Source: Paraburkholderia aspalathi (GTDB lineage: Bacteria > Pseudomonadota > Gammaproteobacteria > Burkholderiales > Burkholderiaceae). Taken from it: 64,000 nt of DNA. The notes under the pieces are model-generated. The model was not told where the DNA came from. It did not search any database and worked only from the letters and a program-made list of their open reading frames with translations. The translations under genes were made by a program, and so were the position numbers. Shown here piece after piece: positions 61,400 to 64,000 of the stretch (position 1 is the stretch's first letter; each line of letters starts with the position of its first letter). Where the stretch lies: NCBI RefSeq assembly GCF_900116445.1, contig NZ_FPBH01000032.1, forward strand, positions 1 to 64,000. The letters are read 5' to 3'.

Positions 61400-62956
61400 C
61401 TAACGCGCGGCGGGATAGTACTGCTCGCGCAATTCCCGTTTCAGCACCTTGCCGATCGGGCTGCGCGGCAACGCGTCGACAAAGGTCAATGCGGAGAGCC
61501 GCTGCATCTTGCCGAGCCGCGCGTTGACCCAGGCCAGCAGCGTGTCGGCGTCGCTCGGCGCACCCGGGCGAAGCACCACGAACGCAACCGGCGTCTCGCC
61601 CCATTGCTCCGACTGCGCGCCCACCACGGCCACATCCGCGACATCCGGGTGCGAGCACAGTTCAGCCTCGAGGTCACTCGGATAAACGTTGAAGCCGCCC
61701 GAAATGATCATGTCCTTCTTGCGATCGAGCAGCGTCAAGAATCCGTCTGCGTCGAAGCGGCCCATGTCGCCTGTGCGGATGAAGCGCTTGCCACTCGGGT
61801 CGTACCACTCCGCCTCGGCAGTCTTCTCCGGTTGACGGTAGTAGCCGGTCATCATTGCGGGCGAATGGCCGACGATCTCGCCCACCTCGCCCGCTGCGAC
61901 CTCGTTGCCGAGCTCGTCGATCAGACGGATGTCGTGACCTTCGATCGGTTTGCCGACCGTATGCAGCTTGGTGGGACATTCGTTGGCCTCCAACTGACAC
62001 GAGCCACCGCCTTCGGTCATGCCGTAGTACTCAGTGAGCTTGCCCGGCCAGCGGCGCACCACGTCCGCCTTCACGCTCGCCGCGAACGGCGCGCTGGTGC
62101 AGAACTTGGCCTGGAAGCTGGATAGGTCGTAACGGTCGAAGTCCGGATGTGCCATCAAACGTTGATACTGGACCGGCACCAGCATGGTGTGTGTGACGCG
62201 GTACTGTTGTGCCAACTCAAGATAGCGTGTGGCGCCGAATTTCGGCATCAACACGACTGTGCCGCCGAATGTCAGCGTCGGCATGAAACTTACGAGCGTC
62301 GTGTTCGAATACAACGGCGTGGAGATGAGCGTCGTGGCATCAGGGCCATAGCCGCGTTCGATGCTGCGCACCGCATAAGCCCAGCGCATGCCGTGCGACT
62401 GCACGATGCCTTTCGGCGTACCCGTGGTGCCAGACGAATAGATGATGTTGAATGGCCACGCCGGATTGATCGTGACCGCTTCAGGCGTTGCGCCCTTGGG
62501 CGCGAGCCACGCTTCAAGCGGGGTGCTGCCTGCGTGCGCATCTAGCGCGATGGGGATTGCGCTGATCTCTGCAGCCACCGGTTCGAGCAAACGCTTGACG
62601 TCGGCATCGAGAAACAACAGCCGCGCACCCGAGTTGCCGATCATGCTGACGAGACTCGCCGCGCTCGACGACGGCGCGAGCGGCGCGACCGCCGCCCCTG
62701 CCCGCAGGCCGCCGAGAAACACCACAGCGTATTCCACCGAGGCGGCCGCGCATAACGCAATCGCGTCGCAAGGCTTGATACCGTCGCGCTGCAATGCGGC
62801 GGCAAAACGATCGACTCGTGCGTCAAGCGCGGCATAAGTCACGACCTCGCCGTCGCAGATCAATGCCGCGTGCTCACCGCGTTCTTTGGCGAAGCGGCGC
62901 AGCATGTCGGTGATGCAGACGAACGGTTCGTCCACTAACGCTTCGAGCCATGTCAT
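61400..62956 (-). CDS. AMP-dependent acyl-CoA synthetase
   Basis: A 518-residue ANL-superfamily ligase. The P-loop-like motif is YSSGTTGTPKGI, with EYYGMTEGG, GDMGRFDADGFLTLLDRKKDMI and C-terminal PRSPIGKVLKRELRE carrying the catalytic lysine. It activates a carboxylic acid to its CoA thioester via an adenylate. Its start overlaps the end of the upstream ligase gene by four bases (ATGA). The substrate is not readable; the liv importer across the terminator may supply it. Confidence 0.9.
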   Translation of the reverse strand: MTWLEALVDEPFVCITDMLRRFAKERGEHAALICDGEVVTYAALDARVDRFAAALQRDGIKPCDAIALCAAASVEYAVVFLGGLRAGAAVAPLAPSSSAASLVSMIGNSGARLLFLDADVKRLLEPVAAEISAIPIALDAHAGSTPLEAWLAPKGATPEAVTINPAWPFNIIYSSGTTGTPKGIVQSHGMRWAYAVRSIERGYGPDATTLISTPLYSNTTLVSFMPTLTFGGTVVLMPKFGATRYLELAQQYRVTHTMLVPVQYQRLMAHPDFDRYDLSSFQAKFCTSAPFAASVKADVVRRWPGKLTEYYGMTEGGGSCQLEANECPTKLHTVGKPIEGHDIRLIDELGNEVAAGEVGEIVGHSPAMMTGYYRQPEKTAEAEWYDPSGKRFIRTGDMGRFDADGFLTLLDRKKDMIISGGFNVYPSDLEAELCSHPDVADVAVVGAQSEQWGETPVAFVVLRPGAPSDADTLLAWVNARLGKMQRLSALTFVDALPRSPIGKVLKRELREQYYPAAR

Positions 62957-64000
62957 GACGAGGCGCCTCCTTTGCCACCGTTGTTTTCACTCGCCGCGGC
63001 CGTGCGTGCCGCGTCCTCTTCCTGCAACTTGCGCCACAGAATTTTGCCGCTGCCCGACTTGGGCAGCGACGTCACGAACTCGACAATGCGCGGCGCCTTG
63101 TAAGAGGCCATCTGATCGTGCGCCCAGTCGATAATCGCCTGCTCGGTGATCGTGCCGGCTTCCGCCGCGGCGGGCACCACCAGCGCCTTGACCGTTTCGC
63201 CGCGCTTCGCGTCCTTCACGCCGATCACGCACACCTCCTGGATCGCGGGATGCCGGTACATAAGCGCCTCGACTTCCGCTGGCCACACCTTATAGCCCGA
63301 AGCATTGATCATGCGCTTGAGGCGATCGGTCATAAAGAAATAGCCGTCCTCGTCGATATGACCGAGGTCGCCAGTACGCAGAAAGCGCTTGCCGTCGAGT
63401 TCGATAAACGCTTCTTCAGTCGCCTTGGGATTGCGCCAGTAGCCTTGCATCACCTGCGGCGCGTTCACGATGATCTCGCCGGTTTCGCCTTGCGGTAGTT
63501 CCTGCAGCGTGACCGGATCAATCACGCGCGAGTCCACGTCGAATACGGGAATGCCCAGGCACTGCGGCTTCGGCCGATGCGGGGGGTTGATGTGCGTGCC
63601 GGCAATCGTCTCCGACATGCCATAGCCTTCGACATAATCGAGCCCTGTCAGCGACTTGAGCTTTCTGGCAATCGCGTCCGGCATTGCCGCGCCGCCGCCG
63701 CGTGCGCCCGTCAGGCTCGACAGATCGTATTCGCCAAGCTTCGGGTTCGACAGAAAATCGACCATCATCGCCGTGATCGACTGCCATGCGGTCACGCGAT
63801 ATTTCTGCATGCATAGCGCCGCAGCTTCGCGATCCCAGCGCGGCAACACGATAATTGTTGCCCCGGAGAAGACCGCGCTGTTCATGCCGCCTTGCATGCC
63901 GGTCACGTGAAAGAACGGCAATATCGATAGATACACACCGTCCGGCGGCGCCGAGAACCAGACGCAGCCGCCGAGCAGCGTGCTCATCACGCTGCGGTGC
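62953..64000 (-). CDS. AMP-dependent acyl-CoA synthetase, partial (start beyond the window)
   Basis: The C-terminal part of a second ANL ligase, at least 345 residues, open to the right edge, with no start in the window. Seen are LPFFHVTGMQGGMNSAVF, VEGYGMSETIAGTHINP, TGDLGHIDEDGYFFMTDRLKRMI and PKSGSGKILWRKLQEE. The GTG/ATG near 63990 is internal; frame reads continue to position 64000. It is followed by, and translationally coupled to, the 61400 ligase. Two tandem ligases plus an SDR suggest a small acid-degradation or acyl-tailoring operon. Confidence 0.9.
   Translation of the reverse strand, partial: HRSVMSTLLGGCVWFSAPPDGVYLSILPFFHVTGMQGGMNSAVFSGATIIVLPRWDREAAALCMQKYRVTAWQSITAMMVDFLSNPKLGEYDLSSLTGARGGGAAMPDAIARKLKSLTGLDYVEGYGMSETIAGTHINPPHRPKPQCLGIPVFDVDSRVIDPVTLQELPQGETGEIIVNAPQVMQGYWRNPKATEEAFIELDGKRFLRTGDLGHIDEDGYFFMTDRLKRMINASGYKVWPAEVEALMYRHPAIQEVCVIGVKDAKRGETVKALVVPAAAEAGTITEQAIIDWAHDQMASYKAPRIVEFVTSLPKSGSGKILWRKLQEEDAARTAAASENNGGKGGASS

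Noticed and set aside
1..64000. CRISPR arrays, prophage genes, tRNA or rRNA genes
   Set aside because: No regularly spaced repeats, phage structural genes, or tRNA/rRNA signatures were found on reading the intergenic regions; a tRNA scan was not possible here.

Overview
The window looks like a chromosomal or large-replicon segment of a Burkholderia/Paraburkholderia-type betaproteobacterium. The reasons are high GC, dense genes, two trimeric porins with the betaproteobacterial QSSVTLYG mature start, and the arrangement of the bet/gbc/dgc/sox genes. The genus is an inference. No rRNA, tRNA, CRISPR array or intact insertion sequence was seen. Two 22-bp direct repeats at the extreme left edge look like the end of an IS21-type element lying outside the window.

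Left arm (0.2-10.4 kb): an AllA/ureidoglycolate-lyase-like protein, a LysR regulator divergent from a LysE-type exporter, an AraC regulator divergent from a small cupin, an old-yellow-enzyme oxidoreductase divergent from its likely TetR repressor (with a perfect 22-bp operator palindrome), a Pcm-like methyltransferase, an EF-G paralogue with altered GTPase motifs, and a porin.

Centre (10.7-48.9 kb): a nearly complete catabolic island taking choline-O-sulfate to pyruvate. BetC releases choline; BetA and BetB oxidise it to glycine betaine; GbcAB makes dimethylglycine; DgcAB with a dedicated EtfAB makes sarcosine; SoxBDAG makes glycine; GlyA makes serine; SdaA makes pyruvate. One-carbon by-products are handled by FdhA and PurU. 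glyA, an M19 peptidase homologue, a DUF5943/V4R protein, dgcA, dgcB, etfA, etfB, gbcA and gbcB run as one leftward block; sdaA-soxBDAG, a small ORF and an MFS gene form a second. Uptake is by CbcVW with CbcX, plus two further binding proteins without their own permease. Regulators are BetI, BetR (LysR) and three GATase1-AraC proteins of the GbdR type. A paired TGTCG-type half-site with an exact 21-nt repeat distance sits upstream of four of these transcription units and is a candidate shared operator.

Right arm (49.4-64 kb): two small exported proteins, a tartrate-dehydrogenase/MFS pair with a divergent LysR, a second porin, a complete Liv-type ABC importer (HMGF plus binding protein), and, on the opposite strand, an SDR and two acyl-CoA synthetases, the last cut by the window edge. 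A palindrome with core CTGCAATGCAG occurs twice upstream of the porin, once upstream of the liv operon, and once upstream of the distant cupin gene at 3698, suggesting an undescribed common regulator.
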